Positions 47,761-56,993 of a stretch of DNA of 64,000 nucleotides are shown one piece after another. Below the pieces are notes generated by a model, which saw only the letters and a list, made by a program, of their open reading frames with translations, ran no database searches and was not told the origin of the DNA. Positions within the stretch are counted from its first letter, which is position 1. Every line of letters starts with the position of its first letter. A program made the translations under genes and the position numbers. This stretch comes from Calothrix sp. NIES-4101 (lineage in GTDB: Bacteria > Cyanobacteriota > Cyanobacteriia > Cyanobacteriales > Nostocaceae), in contig AP018280.1 of assembly GCA_004296455.1 (NCBI GenBank), positions 6,250,794 through 6,314,793 on the forward strand, given 5' to 3'.

Positions 47761-49152
47761 ATGTCACTCGCTACCATCAATCCCGCTACAGGGGAGTTGC
47801 TCAAATCCTTTGAGCCACTCAATGATACAGAAATTTCTAGCAGATTAGATTTGGCGCAACAAGCTTTTGAGGAATATCAACAGACAAGTTTTGCAGAGCG
47901 ATCGCATATTCTCAACCAAGCAGCAGATATTTTGGAGCGGGAGAAATCTGAGTTTGCCAAAATCATGACGCTGGAAATGGGCAAAACCCACAAAAGCGCT
48001 GTTGCTGAAGTCGAAAAATGCGCCCTAGTTTGCCGCTACTATGCCGAACATGCACCCCAATTCCTTGCTGATGTTCCCATTTCTACGGACGCCAGCAATA
48101 GTTTTGTTAAATACCAACCCTTAGGTCTTATCCTTGCCGTGATGCCGTGGAATTTCCCCTTTTGGCAGGTATTCCGCTTTGCCGCACCCGCATTGATGGC
48201 AGGAAATGCCGGTATATTAAAACATGCTTCTAATGTGCCTCAGTGTGCTTTAGCTATTGAAGAAATTTTCCTCAAAGCTGGTTTACCCAAGGGAGTATTT
48301 CAAACATTTCTCGTGGGTGCCGCCAAAGTTGCCGATCTTATCGCTGACGATCGCATCAAAGCTGCAACCCTCACAGGTAGCGAACCTGCGGGCATGTCCC
48401 TAGCAGCGAATGCAGGTAAACAAATCAAAAAAGTTGTTCTCGAACTCGGTGGTAGTGACCCTTTTATTGTGCTTGCTAGTGCCGATATTGAAGCCGCAGC
48501 CACAACCGCAGCAACTGCCCGGATGTTAAACAACGGACAATCTTGCATTGCCGCTAAACGCTTTATTATTGAAGATTCAGTCGCCGACAAATTTGAAAAA
48601 CTACTCTTAGAAAAATTCCAGGCATTAAAAATTGGCGATCCGATGTTACCGGAAACTGACATTGGACCCCTAGCGACACCTGGTATTCTCAAAGAATTAG
48701 ACGCACAAGTCCAAACTGCTGTTAATAGTGGGGGGAAAATTTTACTTGGAGGTAATATTACTGATTTGCAGACGCAATTAACTCCATCTCTAAGGCAAGG
48801 TAATTTCTACCCTCCCACCATAATTACAGACATATCTCCAGAGGAACCCATTGCCAGAGAAGAATTTTTTGGCCCTGTGGCAATGCTATTTCGTGTTCCC
48901 GATATTAATGCAGCGATCACAATTGCCAACTCTACTCCTTTTGGATTAGGCGCAAGTGCTTGGACAACCGACAAGAACGAACAACAACGCCTTATTCACG
49001 AAATTGAAGCGGGTGCTGTTTTTATTAACGGCATGGTCAAATCTGACCCCCGCTTACCTTTCGGTGGTATCAAACGTTCCGGTTTTGGTCGCGAACTCAG
49101 CATACAGGGGATACATGAGTTTGTAAATGTTAAAACAGTGTGGGTTAAGTAA
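47761..49152 (+). CDS. gabD: succinate-semialdehyde dehydrogenase
   Basis: A 463-residue aldehyde dehydrogenase. The NAD(P) and substrate core includes 'LAVMPWNFPFWQVFRFAAPA', catalytic Glu in VVLELGGSDPF, catalytic Cys in NNGQSCIAAKRF and the C-terminal PFGGIKRSGFGREL. It oxidises succinate semialdehyde to succinate. It lies directly upstream of the acetolactate-synthase-like gene, the order known in Synechococcus sp. PCC 7002 (A2771/A2770), where the pair replaces 2-oxoglutarate dehydrogenase. The spacing is 133 bp, so cotranscription is likely. Substrate is inferred from family and neighbour. Confidence 0.87.
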   Translation: MSLATINPATGELLKSFEPLNDTEISSRLDLAQQAFEEYQQTSFAERSHILNQAADILEREKSEFAKIMTLEMGKTHKSAVAEVEKCALVCRYYAEHAPQFLADVPISTDASNSFVKYQPLGLILAVMPWNFPFWQVFRFAAPALMAGNAGILKHASNVPQCALAIEEIFLKAGLPKGVFQTFLVGAAKVADLIADDRIKAATLTGSEPAGMSLAANAGKQIKKVVLELGGSDPFIVLASADIEAAATTAATARMLNNGQSCIAAKRFIIEDSVADKFEKLLLEKFQALKIGDPMLPETDIGPLATPGILKELDAQVQTAVNSGGKILLGGNITDLQTQLTPSLRQGNFYPPTIITDISPEEPIAREEFFGPVAMLFRVPDINAAITIANSTPFGLGASAWTTDKNEQQRLIHEIEAGAVFINGMVKSDPRLPFGGIKRSGFGRELSIQGIHEFVNVKTVWVK

Positions 49153-49285
49153 TTGGGAAAATTGAATAGGGACTAGAGGAGGATACGGGGAAATGTGTCG
49201 CTCTGAACAGCCCCATCTTCCCCTTTGCTTGTCATCGCTTTTTTGCCAATTTCTATTAACCTTAAAAATTTATGTGGTGAGATAA

Positions 49286-50929
49286 ATGAATACAGCAGAA
49301 TTATTAGTAAAATGCTTAGAAAATGAAGGTGTACAGTATGTTTTCGGACTCCCTGGAGAAGAAAATTTACATGTTTTAGAAGCACTCAAACATTCTTCGA
49401 TTACATTTATCACTACCCGTCATGAACAGGGTGCTGCCTTTATGGCAGATGTGTATGGTCGTCTGACTGGTAAAGCTGGAGTGTGTCTATCTACACTTGG
49501 TCCCGGTGCGACTAACTTAATGACAGGCGTTGCCGATGCTAACCTCGATGGTGCGCCACTTGTAGCAATTACCGGACAGGTGGGAACCGATAGAATGCAT
49601 ATCGAATCACACCAATATTTGGATTTAGTCGCAATGTTTGCACCCGTAACTAAGTGGAGTAAACAGATTGTCCGACCAAGTATTACACCCGAATTGGTAC
49701 GCAAAGCCTTCAAGCGATCGCAATCGGAAAAGCCTGGTGCAGTCCACATCGATTTGCCAGAAAATATTGCGGCAATGAGCGTTGAGGGACAACCGCTACG
49801 GATTGATAAACCCGAAAAAACCTTCGCTTCCTTTGCCAGTATTCGCGCTGCTGCCGGTGTGATTTCCCAAGCCACAAACCCGATTATCCTCGTTGGCAAT
49901 GGGGCAATTCGCGCTCAAGCAAGTGATGCTGTCACCCAATTTGCCACCCAATTAAATATCCCCACCGCCAATACATTCATGGGTAAAGGTATTATTCCTT
50001 ACACTCATCCCCTGGCGCTGTGGGCTGTTGGTTTGCAACAACGGGACTTTGTAAGTTGCGGCTTTGATAACACCGACTTAGTAATTGCAATTGGGTACGA
50101 TTTAATCGAATTTTCGCCGAAAAAATGGAATCCCGATGGCAAGATTCCCATCGTTCATATCGCCACAACCGCAGCCGAAATCGATAGCAGTTACATACCC
50201 ACCGTTGAAGTGGTTGGGGATATCTCTGATTCGCTATTTGAAATCTTAAAAGTCGCTGATAGGCATGGTAAACCGGAACCCTATTCCATCAGCTTGCGGG
50301 CAAATATCCGTTCCGACTACGAACAATATGCCAAAGACGACGGTTTCCCCATCAAACCGCAAAAACTGATTTACGATTTGCGGCAAGTTATGGGGCCCGA
50401 TGATATTGTGATTTCTGATGTTGGCGCACATAAAATGTGGATTGCCCGACACTATCATTGCAATAGCCCAAATACTTGTATAATTTCTAATGGGTTTGCC
50501 GCAATGGGAATTGCCATTCCCGGAGCTGTAGCTGCGAAATTAGTTCACCCTAACCGTAAGGTTGTAGCTGTGACAGGGGACGGTGGTTTTATGATGAACT
50601 GCCAAGAGCTAGAGACGGCATTACGTGTAGGAACTCCATTTGTAACGTTGATATTTAACGATGGTGGTTATGGATTAATTGAGTGGAAACAAGAAAACCA
50701 CTTTGGCAAAGGTAATTCATCCTTTGTTCATTTTACTAATCCAGACTTCGTTAAATTTGCTGAGAGCATGGGTTTAAAAGGGTACAGAGTTACTTCTGCT
50801 GCCGATTTAATTCCGGTTCTCAAAGAAGCTCTGAATCAAGATGTCCCTGCGGTGATTGATTGTCCTGTTGATTATCGCGAGAATTGGCGATTTTCACAGA
50901 AAGCAGGTGAATTGAGTTGTAGCGTGTAG
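49286..50929 (+). CDS. 2-oxoglutarate decarboxylase (acetolactate synthase-like, ThDP enzyme)
   Basis: A 547-residue thiamine-diphosphate enzyme with the usual three domains: the Glu of TTRHEQGAAFMADVYGRL, the central domain around 'ITQATNPIILVGNGAIR' and the ThDP/Mg motif GDGGFMMNCQELETA with FNDGGYGLI. Automatic annotation would call it acetolactate synthase. The adjacent succinate-semialdehyde dehydrogenase points to the cyanobacterial 2-oxoglutarate decarboxylase, which makes succinate semialdehyde and CO2 and so closes the TCA cycle. Its length is near that family's. A true catabolic AlsS is the alternative, but no alsD is adjacent. Confidence 0.82.
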   Translation: MNTAELLVKCLENEGVQYVFGLPGEENLHVLEALKHSSITFITTRHEQGAAFMADVYGRLTGKAGVCLSTLGPGATNLMTGVADANLDGAPLVAITGQVGTDRMHIESHQYLDLVAMFAPVTKWSKQIVRPSITPELVRKAFKRSQSEKPGAVHIDLPENIAAMSVEGQPLRIDKPEKTFASFASIRAAAGVISQATNPIILVGNGAIRAQASDAVTQFATQLNIPTANTFMGKGIIPYTHPLALWAVGLQQRDFVSCGFDNTDLVIAIGYDLIEFSPKKWNPDGKIPIVHIATTAAEIDSSYIPTVEVVGDISDSLFEILKVADRHGKPEPYSISLRANIRSDYEQYAKDDGFPIKPQKLIYDLRQVMGPDDIVISDVGAHKMWIARHYHCNSPNTCIISNGFAAMGIAIPGAVAAKLVHPNRKVVAVTGDGGFMMNCQELETALRVGTPFVTLIFNDGGYGLIEWKQENHFGKGNSSFVHFTNPDFVKFAESMGLKGYRVTSAADLIPVLKEALNQDVPAVIDCPVDYRENWRFSQKAGELSCSV

Positions 50930-50957
50930 TTTTAGGTCAAGAAATTAATTACAGATC

Positions 50958-51007
50958 ACAAAGCCACTCGCATGGGTACTTTTCCGATTTGTGCGCGGTG
51001 GCTTTGT
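50958..51007. terminator. hairpin between convergent genes
   Basis: Arms ACAAAGCCAC (50958-50967) and GTGGCTTTGT (50998-51007) are perfect complements, with a 30-nt loop. TTC and AAAGTTTTT follow on the plus strand. It lies between the stops of the decarboxylase (+) and PIG-L (-) genes, so it may serve both. Confidence 0.6.
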
Positions 51008-51022
51008 TTCAAAGTTTTTAAG

Positions 51023-51814
51023 CTACGATTCGACTTTGAAGAAGATTTCATAGGAACCTTGAAACCTTTTGACGAAACTACGGGGTAAGCATCTGAGTTG
51101 CGAATAATAAGATGCGATCGCCTGTTTTTTTTGGGTTTGCACTGGAGTAATATTTAGTCGATATGCCTGTGCAATATCCTCCAACTTCAACATAATAAAT
51201 AAGGGCGATCGCCAAAACATCCAAATTGCATATTGTAATAAATCGACTTCAATGTCGGCGTGGGTAATAGCTTCTCTAACCAAGGTATAAGTAGCTTCAT
51301 GATCCCGATGACAATCTTTACAGTGGGGAACGTAAATTTCCTCCGGTTTGTATCGTTGTAAAAGTTCTACTATTTGTGCAATGGTTCTTTGCTTGGAATC
51401 ACCCTGCAAATCTCGTAATGTTCCGTCAGTCCGATCCAAAAAGTGAATATCGCTAGATGGAACGCCTAAAATATTTAATGCGGCTTCGGCTTCAGCCTTA
51501 CGAATCTCGATTATTTTCTCTTTAGTTAATGCTTCTGCTCCCCCTGAACCTTGTCCATCCGTCAAAAATACAACTGTAACTGGTGTCCCCTGTTCTCGTT
51601 TTAGAGCGATCGCTCCTCCACAACCAAATGTCTCATCATCTTGGTGGGGTGAAAACACCATTGCTGATTTTGAACTCAAATTTAATGGCTGACTTTGAAC
51701 CTTTAAAATCCAACGAAACATTAAGTATGAGTGAATATCTTGAAGTAAATATAGCCAACTACTCGGCAAGACTTTTTGCAATTTTTGGAGTATTTGTTTT
51801 ACTGTCATAATCAA
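51023..51814 (-). CDS. PIG-L family deacetylase
   Basis: A 263-residue LmbE/PIG-L zinc deacetylase: metal and catalytic motif FSPHQDDETFGCGG (the family HPDDE) and the second zinc ligand region VPHCKDCHRDHEATY. Members remove N-acetyl groups from GlcNAc-type sugars, for example in lipid-linked or small-molecule glycosides. An N-terminal segment (about 1-45) precedes the fold and has a hydrophobic patch but no clear signal. A GT4 glycosyltransferase is divergent 840 bp away; a shared sugar pathway is possible but not shown. Confidence 0.85.
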   Translation of the reverse strand: MIMTVKQILQKLQKVLPSSWLYLLQDIHSYLMFRWILKVQSQPLNLSSKSAMVFSPHQDDETFGCGGAIALKREQGTPVTVVFLTDGQGSGGAEALTKEKIIEIRKAEAEAALNILGVPSSDIHFLDRTDGTLRDLQGDSKQRTIAQIVELLQRYKPEEIYVPHCKDCHRDHEATYTLVREAITHADIEVDLLQYAIWMFWRSPLFIMLKLEDIAQAYRLNITPVQTQKKQAIASYYSQLRCLPRSFVKRFQGSYEIFFKVES

Positions 51815-52657
51815 TTAATGTATGTAATGTATGCAAAATTTATTTAGTTTTTGTTGTCGTAGTTAGTAATATCCGCATCTAACTACTGCTAAGGGTAAAG
51901 GTAATATTACTCTTGAGGCTGTGCATTTGCTCTGTTCCCTGATAATTGACTGGTTTATCTGTATTACTAGCACTGAATCAAAATATTTATTATTTTTATT
52001 TTGTACGTAAAGTCACAAAAATTTGCCTACAAATAACTAGTATTTACGATAAATTCATGAATCGTACACAGTTTTTTCAATTTAATCGGAATTGTAGAAT
52101 AATTGGATTGTTTATTGATTTATGCAAATTTTATTTATTTGGGTTGTATGAATAATCGTAGCTTTCAGGTGAGTTCGATAAAACTTATTGCCTCTGAATC
52201 ATTGCTCCAGCGTCGCTACCAATAAACATCTGGCGGGGCATATTTGACAGATTAAAGTTTATTTGGCGAAATTAAGGCAATTTTATCGTTTTTGGGTTGT
52301 CTCAAATCTGAATCACTGGCGAACGTGAGCTTCTTCTCATAGTAAATATTTCCGGTGATGCCCAATAATTAACTATTCAGACATATCTATATAGCGATGA
52401 ATAGTGGTAATGAAGCTTTTATCGATAAAATTAGCGTTTTTATCATATATGAGAATTAAAATGTATGCTCACCAGTTAAATCTACTGAGAATTTAATTTT
52501 GATGCTGCTGGCTACCCAATAAAATGGCAAGATAGTCAGAGCAATAGTCAGAGCCAGAGATATTCATAATGACTTGCTAGATTAATGAATCTCAGACAGG
52601 CAACCCATCCGTTGATTTAATTAGATATTAATTGCGGAGAGTAAACGCAAAAAGTGA
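51815..52657. other. long AT-rich intergenic region
   Basis: An 843-bp spacer. A 69-codon ORF at 51946-52155 is AT-driven (Phe/Ile/Asn-rich) and not credible. An ATAGTCAGAGC direct repeat lies near 52533-52551. No other structure is visible. Confidence 0.45.
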
Positions 52658-53845
52658 ATGCGAGGAGAAGTTTGGGTGAACGGTAGCAACAAAAACTATC
52701 TTGTGAAACCAGCATCGATTCTGTGTGTTGGTTTAGGGTGGTTTCCTAAAACACCTGGAGGTCTAGAACGGTATATCTATGATTTGACTCACAAACTAGC
52801 GGCAAATCATGATTACATAGAACTTTGTGGAGTCGATTTACCAGAGAACGAAACGGATTCATCCATCAAGTTGACTAATTTAGCTGCTTCTGATGAATCG
52901 ATTTTGCAGCGAATGCGTTCATGTCGTGCAAACTTCCGCAAAAGTAGGGGAGAAAAACCTGATGCGATTAACTTACATTTTGCGTTGTACAGTTTTCCGA
53001 TTTTGGATTTGTTACCAAAAAAAGTGCCAATTACGTTTAATTTTCATGGCCCTTGGGTATCGGAAAGTGGAGAGGAAACAAAAGAATCAAAAATTAGCTT
53101 TTGGCTGAAAAAATGGCTAATTGAACAGCAAACCTATAATCGATGCGATCGCTTTATAGTTTTGAGTAAAGCTTTTGGTCATATCCTCCATCACGAATAT
53201 CAAATACCTTGGGAGAAAATTCATGTGATTCCTGGAGGTGTTGATATTGACAAGTTCCAGCCGGATTTATCACCTCAACAAGCCCGTAGTCAATTAGGAT
53301 GGCAACAAAATCGCCAAATTATGTTTACATCTCGTCGCCTTGTCCATCGCGTTGGGATCGATAAATTATTAAATGCGATCGCCCAAATTAAACATAGAGT
53401 CCCAGATATTTGGGTGGCAATTGCTGGACGCGGGCCAATCCAAGCAGCATTACAACAACAAGCTAGCGAACTTGGGCTTGATGACCATGTCAAATTTATT
53501 GGATACTTAGCCGAAGCAGATTTACCTGTTGCCTATCAAGCTGCGGACTTCAGTATCATGCCCAGTCAAGCTTTTGAAGGGTTTGGTCTAGCGGTTGTCG
53601 AATCATTAGCTTGTGGAACTCCCGTGATTTGTACCCCAATTGGGGGAATGCCAGAGATATTACAGCCATTTTCGCCGCATTTGATTACCGCATCAGCCCA
53701 TGAAAATGCGATCGCTGAAACTTTAGAGCAAGTATTATTAGGCAAAATTGCAATTCCATCTCGTTCCCAATGTCGGGATTATGCAACTGCCAACTTTGAT
53801 TGGACTAAAATTGCGCAACAAGTCAGACAGGTGTTATTGGCGTAA
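52658..53845 (+). CDS. GT4 family glycosyltransferase
   Basis: A 395-residue GT-B enzyme. The N-terminal half starts 'LCVGLGWFPKTPGGLERYIYD' (written in part) and 'FNFHGPWVSESGE'. The C-terminal nucleotide-sugar half has 'VIPGGVDIDKFQPD', 'FTSRRLVHRVGIDKLLNAI', 'GRGPIQAAL' and the EX7E motif region 'EGFGLAVVESLACGTPVI'. It transfers a sugar from a nucleotide donor, probably in exopolysaccharide or glycolipid synthesis. The true start may be the in-frame GTG at 52676, because AGGAG (52663-52667) sits ideally before it, inside the ORF as drawn from ATG 52658. Confidence 0.85.
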   Translation: MRGEVWVNGSNKNYLVKPASILCVGLGWFPKTPGGLERYIYDLTHKLAANHDYIELCGVDLPENETDSSIKLTNLAASDESILQRMRSCRANFRKSRGEKPDAINLHFALYSFPILDLLPKKVPITFNFHGPWVSESGEETKESKISFWLKKWLIEQQTYNRCDRFIVLSKAFGHILHHEYQIPWEKIHVIPGGVDIDKFQPDLSPQQARSQLGWQQNRQIMFTSRRLVHRVGIDKLLNAIAQIKHRVPDIWVAIAGRGPIQAALQQQASELGLDDHVKFIGYLAEADLPVAYQAADFSIMPSQAFEGFGLAVVESLACGTPVICTPIGGMPEILQPFSPHLITASAHENAIAETLEQVLLGKIAIPSRSQCRDYATANFDWTKIAQQVRQVLLA

Positions 53846-54025
53846 AGGAGGAGATGAGGAATTAGGGAATAGTCAAATATCAATCTCCGAACTGGATATT
53901 TTCCTCAAAAGTGTAAATATGGGAACTAATTCAATATTAAAATTAACAGGTAGTTATATTATTCCTGATCGCCTCTAAGAATATTTAGAGACACAACTTT
54001 TCCCTTCCCTTTCCCCTGATTCACT

Positions 54026-55831
54026 ATGTCACTTATCGTTCAGAAATACGGTGGTTCATCTGTCGGTTCCGTCGATCGCATTCAAGCAGTAGCCCAGCGC
54101 GTTTATAAAACCGTGAAAGCTGGTAATTCCCTCGTTGTAGTCGTTTCGGCAATGGGAAAAACCACCGACGGACTCGTAAAATTAGCAAACGAAATTTCTC
54201 CAAATCCTAACCGTAGGGAAATGGATATGCTACTTTCCACCGGGGAACAGGTGACTATAGCCCTTTTAAGTATGGCATTGCAGGAAATTGGACAACCAGC
54301 GATTTCGATGACGGGAGCACAGGTAGGAATTGTTACTGAAGCCCAGCATACCCGTGCCCGGATTTTACGGATTGAAACAGATCGCATGGAACGCCATCTG
54401 CAAGAGGGGAAAGTCATTGTGGTTGCGGGCTTCCAAGGTATTAGTCATGGTACAGAATTAGAAATTACCACCTTAGGAAGAGGTGGCTCCGATACCTCAG
54501 CAGTCGCCTTAGCAGCTGCATTACGTGCCGATTTTTGTGAAATTTATACTGATGTTCCGGGGATTTTAACTACAGACCCACGACTGGTTCCCGAAGCCCA
54601 GTTGATGGACGAAATCACCTGCGACGAAATGCTGGAATTAGCGAGTTTGGGGGCAAAAGTATTGCATCCCCGTGCGGTGGAAATAGCTCGTAATTACGGT
54701 GTCCCTTTGGTTGTGCGATCGAGTTGGACGGATGCACCGGGAACTTGGGTGACATCAACAAAGCAACCCGAACGTCCCTTGGTCGATTTAGAACTTGCCC
54801 GTCCTGTTGATGCAATTGAATTTGATACCAACCAGGCGAAAGTGGCTTTGTTAAGGGTTCCCGACAAACCAGGAGTCGCATCACGGTTATTTGGGGAAAT
54901 ATCCCAGCAGAATGTCGATGTGGATTTAATTATTCAGTCGATTCACGATGGTAATAGTAATGATATTGCCTTTACTGTGATGACTTCGATTTTAAAGAAA
55001 GCCGAAGCCGTAGCCGATGCGATCGCACCTGTACTTCGCAGTAATCCTACCAAATTAGATGAAGCGGAAGTTTTAGTTGAGGAGGATATTGCTAAGGTAA
55101 GTATTGTTGGCGCAGGTATGATTGGTCGTCCCGGTGTAGCAGCACAGATGTTTGCCACCTTAGCCGCAGCCGGCGTAAATATTCAAATGATTTCTACTAG
55201 CGAAGTCAAAGTTAGCTGTGTCGTTGATGCCAAAGATTGCGATCGCGCTGTTGCATCCCTTTCCCAAGCGTTTGAAATCAACACTTCTCCCCTGCACTCT
55301 GCTTCTTCTCTCCCTGCTGCTGCTTCTGCGGTTCGTGGTGTGGCTCTAGACTTAAATCAAGCCAGGATGGCAATTCGCCACATTCCCGACAAACCAGGTA
55401 TGGCGGCACAATTATTTGGGTTATTGGCACAGCACAATATTAGCGTTGATACGATTATCCAGTCCCAACGCTGCCACATTATCGATGGTTTACCAAGACG
55501 AGATATTGCTTTTACCGTTGCTCGCATTGATTCGGAACAAGCAAAAACAATGCTTACCCAAGCTGCGATTCAACATGGCTGGGGAGAAGTCATCTTAGAT
55601 AGTGCGATCGCTAAAGTTAGTATTGTTGGTTCGGGAATGGAAGGACAACCGGGAATTGCAGCGAAAATGTTTGCAGCCTTGGCACACCATAAAATCAATA
55701 TTCAGATGATTGCCACATCGGAAATTAAAATTACCTGCGTTGTCGAGCAGGAACAAGGAGTGAAGGCATTACAAGTAATTCATGAGGCATTTGGTTTAGC
55801 AGGTAGCGAAAAGTTTGTCGTTCCCGCTTAA
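54026..55831 (+). CDS. lysC: aspartate kinase
   Basis: A 601-residue enzyme phosphorylating aspartate, the entry to lysine, threonine, methionine and isoleucine synthesis. The kinase domain has KYGGSSVGSVDRI at the start, 'FQGISHGTELEITTLGRGGS' and 'YTDVPGILTTDPRLVP'. After about residue 270 the protein carries four ACT domains in two similar pairs ('VALLRVPDKPGVASRLFG', 'VSIVGAGMIGRPGVAAQMF', 'MAIRHIPDKPGMAAQLFG', 'VSIVGSGMEGQPGIAAKMF'). This long form with duplicated ACT pairs is characteristic of cyanobacteria and implies feedback inhibition by amino acids. Ala/Ser-rich residues join the pairs. Confidence 0.96.
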   Translation: MSLIVQKYGGSSVGSVDRIQAVAQRVYKTVKAGNSLVVVVSAMGKTTDGLVKLANEISPNPNRREMDMLLSTGEQVTIALLSMALQEIGQPAISMTGAQVGIVTEAQHTRARILRIETDRMERHLQEGKVIVVAGFQGISHGTELEITTLGRGGSDTSAVALAAALRADFCEIYTDVPGILTTDPRLVPEAQLMDEITCDEMLELASLGAKVLHPRAVEIARNYGVPLVVRSSWTDAPGTWVTSTKQPERPLVDLELARPVDAIEFDTNQAKVALLRVPDKPGVASRLFGEISQQNVDVDLIIQSIHDGNSNDIAFTVMTSILKKAEAVADAIAPVLRSNPTKLDEAEVLVEEDIAKVSIVGAGMIGRPGVAAQMFATLAAAGVNIQMISTSEVKVSCVVDAKDCDRAVASLSQAFEINTSPLHSASSLPAAASAVRGVALDLNQARMAIRHIPDKPGMAAQLFGLLAQHNISVDTIIQSQRCHIIDGLPRRDIAFTVARIDSEQAKTMLTQAAIQHGWGEVILDSAIAKVSIVGSGMEGQPGIAAKMFAALAHHKINIQMIATSEIKITCVVEQEQGVKALQVIHEAFGLAGSEKFVVPA

Positions 55832-55951
55832 TTTCCAAGCCGTCAAGAATTACGAGCAAACAAACGCAAAGATGGGGAGATAGGGGGACACGGAGAAAAA
55901 TTAATGATCACTAATTAGCCGAAATTTTTATGACTCCTATCAAAGGAAGTA

Positions 55952-56509
55952 TTAACGACTGCGGATAAAAATCTGCGTTAAATAGACTTCACCATCTTTG
56001 TTGGCAGCAACTCCAATCCCTGTAAGGTTGTAATTACCTTTGATATTAATCAAGTGTTCAGGGCTTTTAATCCAGCCTCGAACAGCTTCTGCTGCTGGAT
56101 TATCATAGCCTTGATTAAATGCCACATTTTCCGCCGCACTTTGGTAACGAATCGGGATGATATTTACACGTTTTTCAAAACCTTTGTGACTAAAGGGGAC
56201 TTTCCCGCTAGCCATATTTTGGCTATGAATTCTGGCTTGCTTGGAAATTTGCGAATCCAGATTTAGTTTTGGCAAACGTCTAGCAGCCCGATATTGATTA
56301 ATTTTTTCAAACACAGATTTTTCTAATTCGCTGGTTTTGAAATTAGTAAATGATGCTACTTGATTTGACGAAATGGGGACATTTTGTGCAGGAATTAGTT
56401 TATGTGTTGAACTATTTATTGAACTATGAGTCGGCATCGAGCTAGATATAAATGCACTAGCCAGGACAATCGTACTTATAGCTGCGCCAAAAGCAGTTTG
56501 TCGAATCAT
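55952..56509 (-). CDS. CAP domain secreted protein
   Basis: A 185-residue protein with an N-terminal hydrophobic signal (about 7-25, 'GAAISTIVLASAFISSS'). The CAP/SCP-PR1 domain (about 65-182) shows 'VFEKINQYRAARRLPKLNLD', 'ARIHSQNMASGKVPFSHKGF', 'AAENVAFNQG' and 'GWIKSPEHLINIKGNYNLTG', including the His and Glu of the CAP cavity. Bacterial CAP proteins are extracellular, with largely unknown roles. It is on the opposite strand to lysC, with convergent ends. Confidence 0.9.
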   Translation of the reverse strand: MIRQTAFGAAISTIVLASAFISSSMPTHSSINSSTHKLIPAQNVPISSNQVASFTNFKTSELEKSVFEKINQYRAARRLPKLNLDSQISKQARIHSQNMASGKVPFSHKGFEKRVNIIPIRYQSAAENVAFNQGYDNPAAEAVRGWIKSPEHLINIKGNYNLTGIGVAANKDGEVYLTQIFIRSR

Positions 56510-56993
56510 GGAGATTTAGTGTTAAGTGTAAAAGTTTGTATTGAAGTCAATTGTGGTAAATTATCTGAATTGCTCGTTTTTTGGATATACGTGTGTACGG
56601 AGAGTAATTCCGGAATATGCGAAATCTTTTCAAGTTCTGATTTTCGTACCAACTTCAGGGAATGACAATCTCAATTGCTATTTTTTTTACTAGAAATTAG
56701 TTAAATTTTCAAAAAGTTTTTGTAAATTTTGCGTATATTCACAGATATAGGGGTGTGGAGATGGAGAGACACGGGGATGCAGAGACAATAAAAAGAACCA
56801 CAGGGAGTATCCCCGTGGCAAAGACATGGTAATTATTTTTATGCAAATTCTAAAACTATCCCGCAATTATGTAACGCTGATGATTTTTACCTTTCCGTGT
56901 CTCCACGTCAGCATCAAGGGAAACTACTGTCATCAGCAGCAGCATTTCCCTTTATCTGTTGTCTAGAATTACCTCATCCCAATTCCGAATGCC
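56510..56993. other. intergenic region between CAP and trpB genes
   Basis: A 484-bp spacer. It contains the trpB terminator hairpin (56786-56818) and purine-rich GGGGTGTGGAGATGGAGAGA-type sequence near 56749-56768. No gene is supported. Confidence 0.45.
56786..56818 (-). terminator. likely trpB terminator
   Basis: Minus-strand stem CCACGGGGA / TCCCTGTGG (plus strand 56798-56806 and 56810-56818) with a 3-nt loop is followed by TTCTTTTTATT. It lies about 175 bp past the trpB stop. Confidence 0.65.

Noticed and set aside
49286-50929. Plain acetolactate synthase for branched-chain amino acids
   Set aside because: The adjacent succinate-semialdehyde dehydrogenase and the lack of ilvN or alsD nearby make the 2-oxoglutarate decarboxylase more likely.
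51946-52155. 69-codon ORF in the PIG-L/GT4 spacer
   Set aside because: AT-driven composition, no start signal and no recognisable motif.
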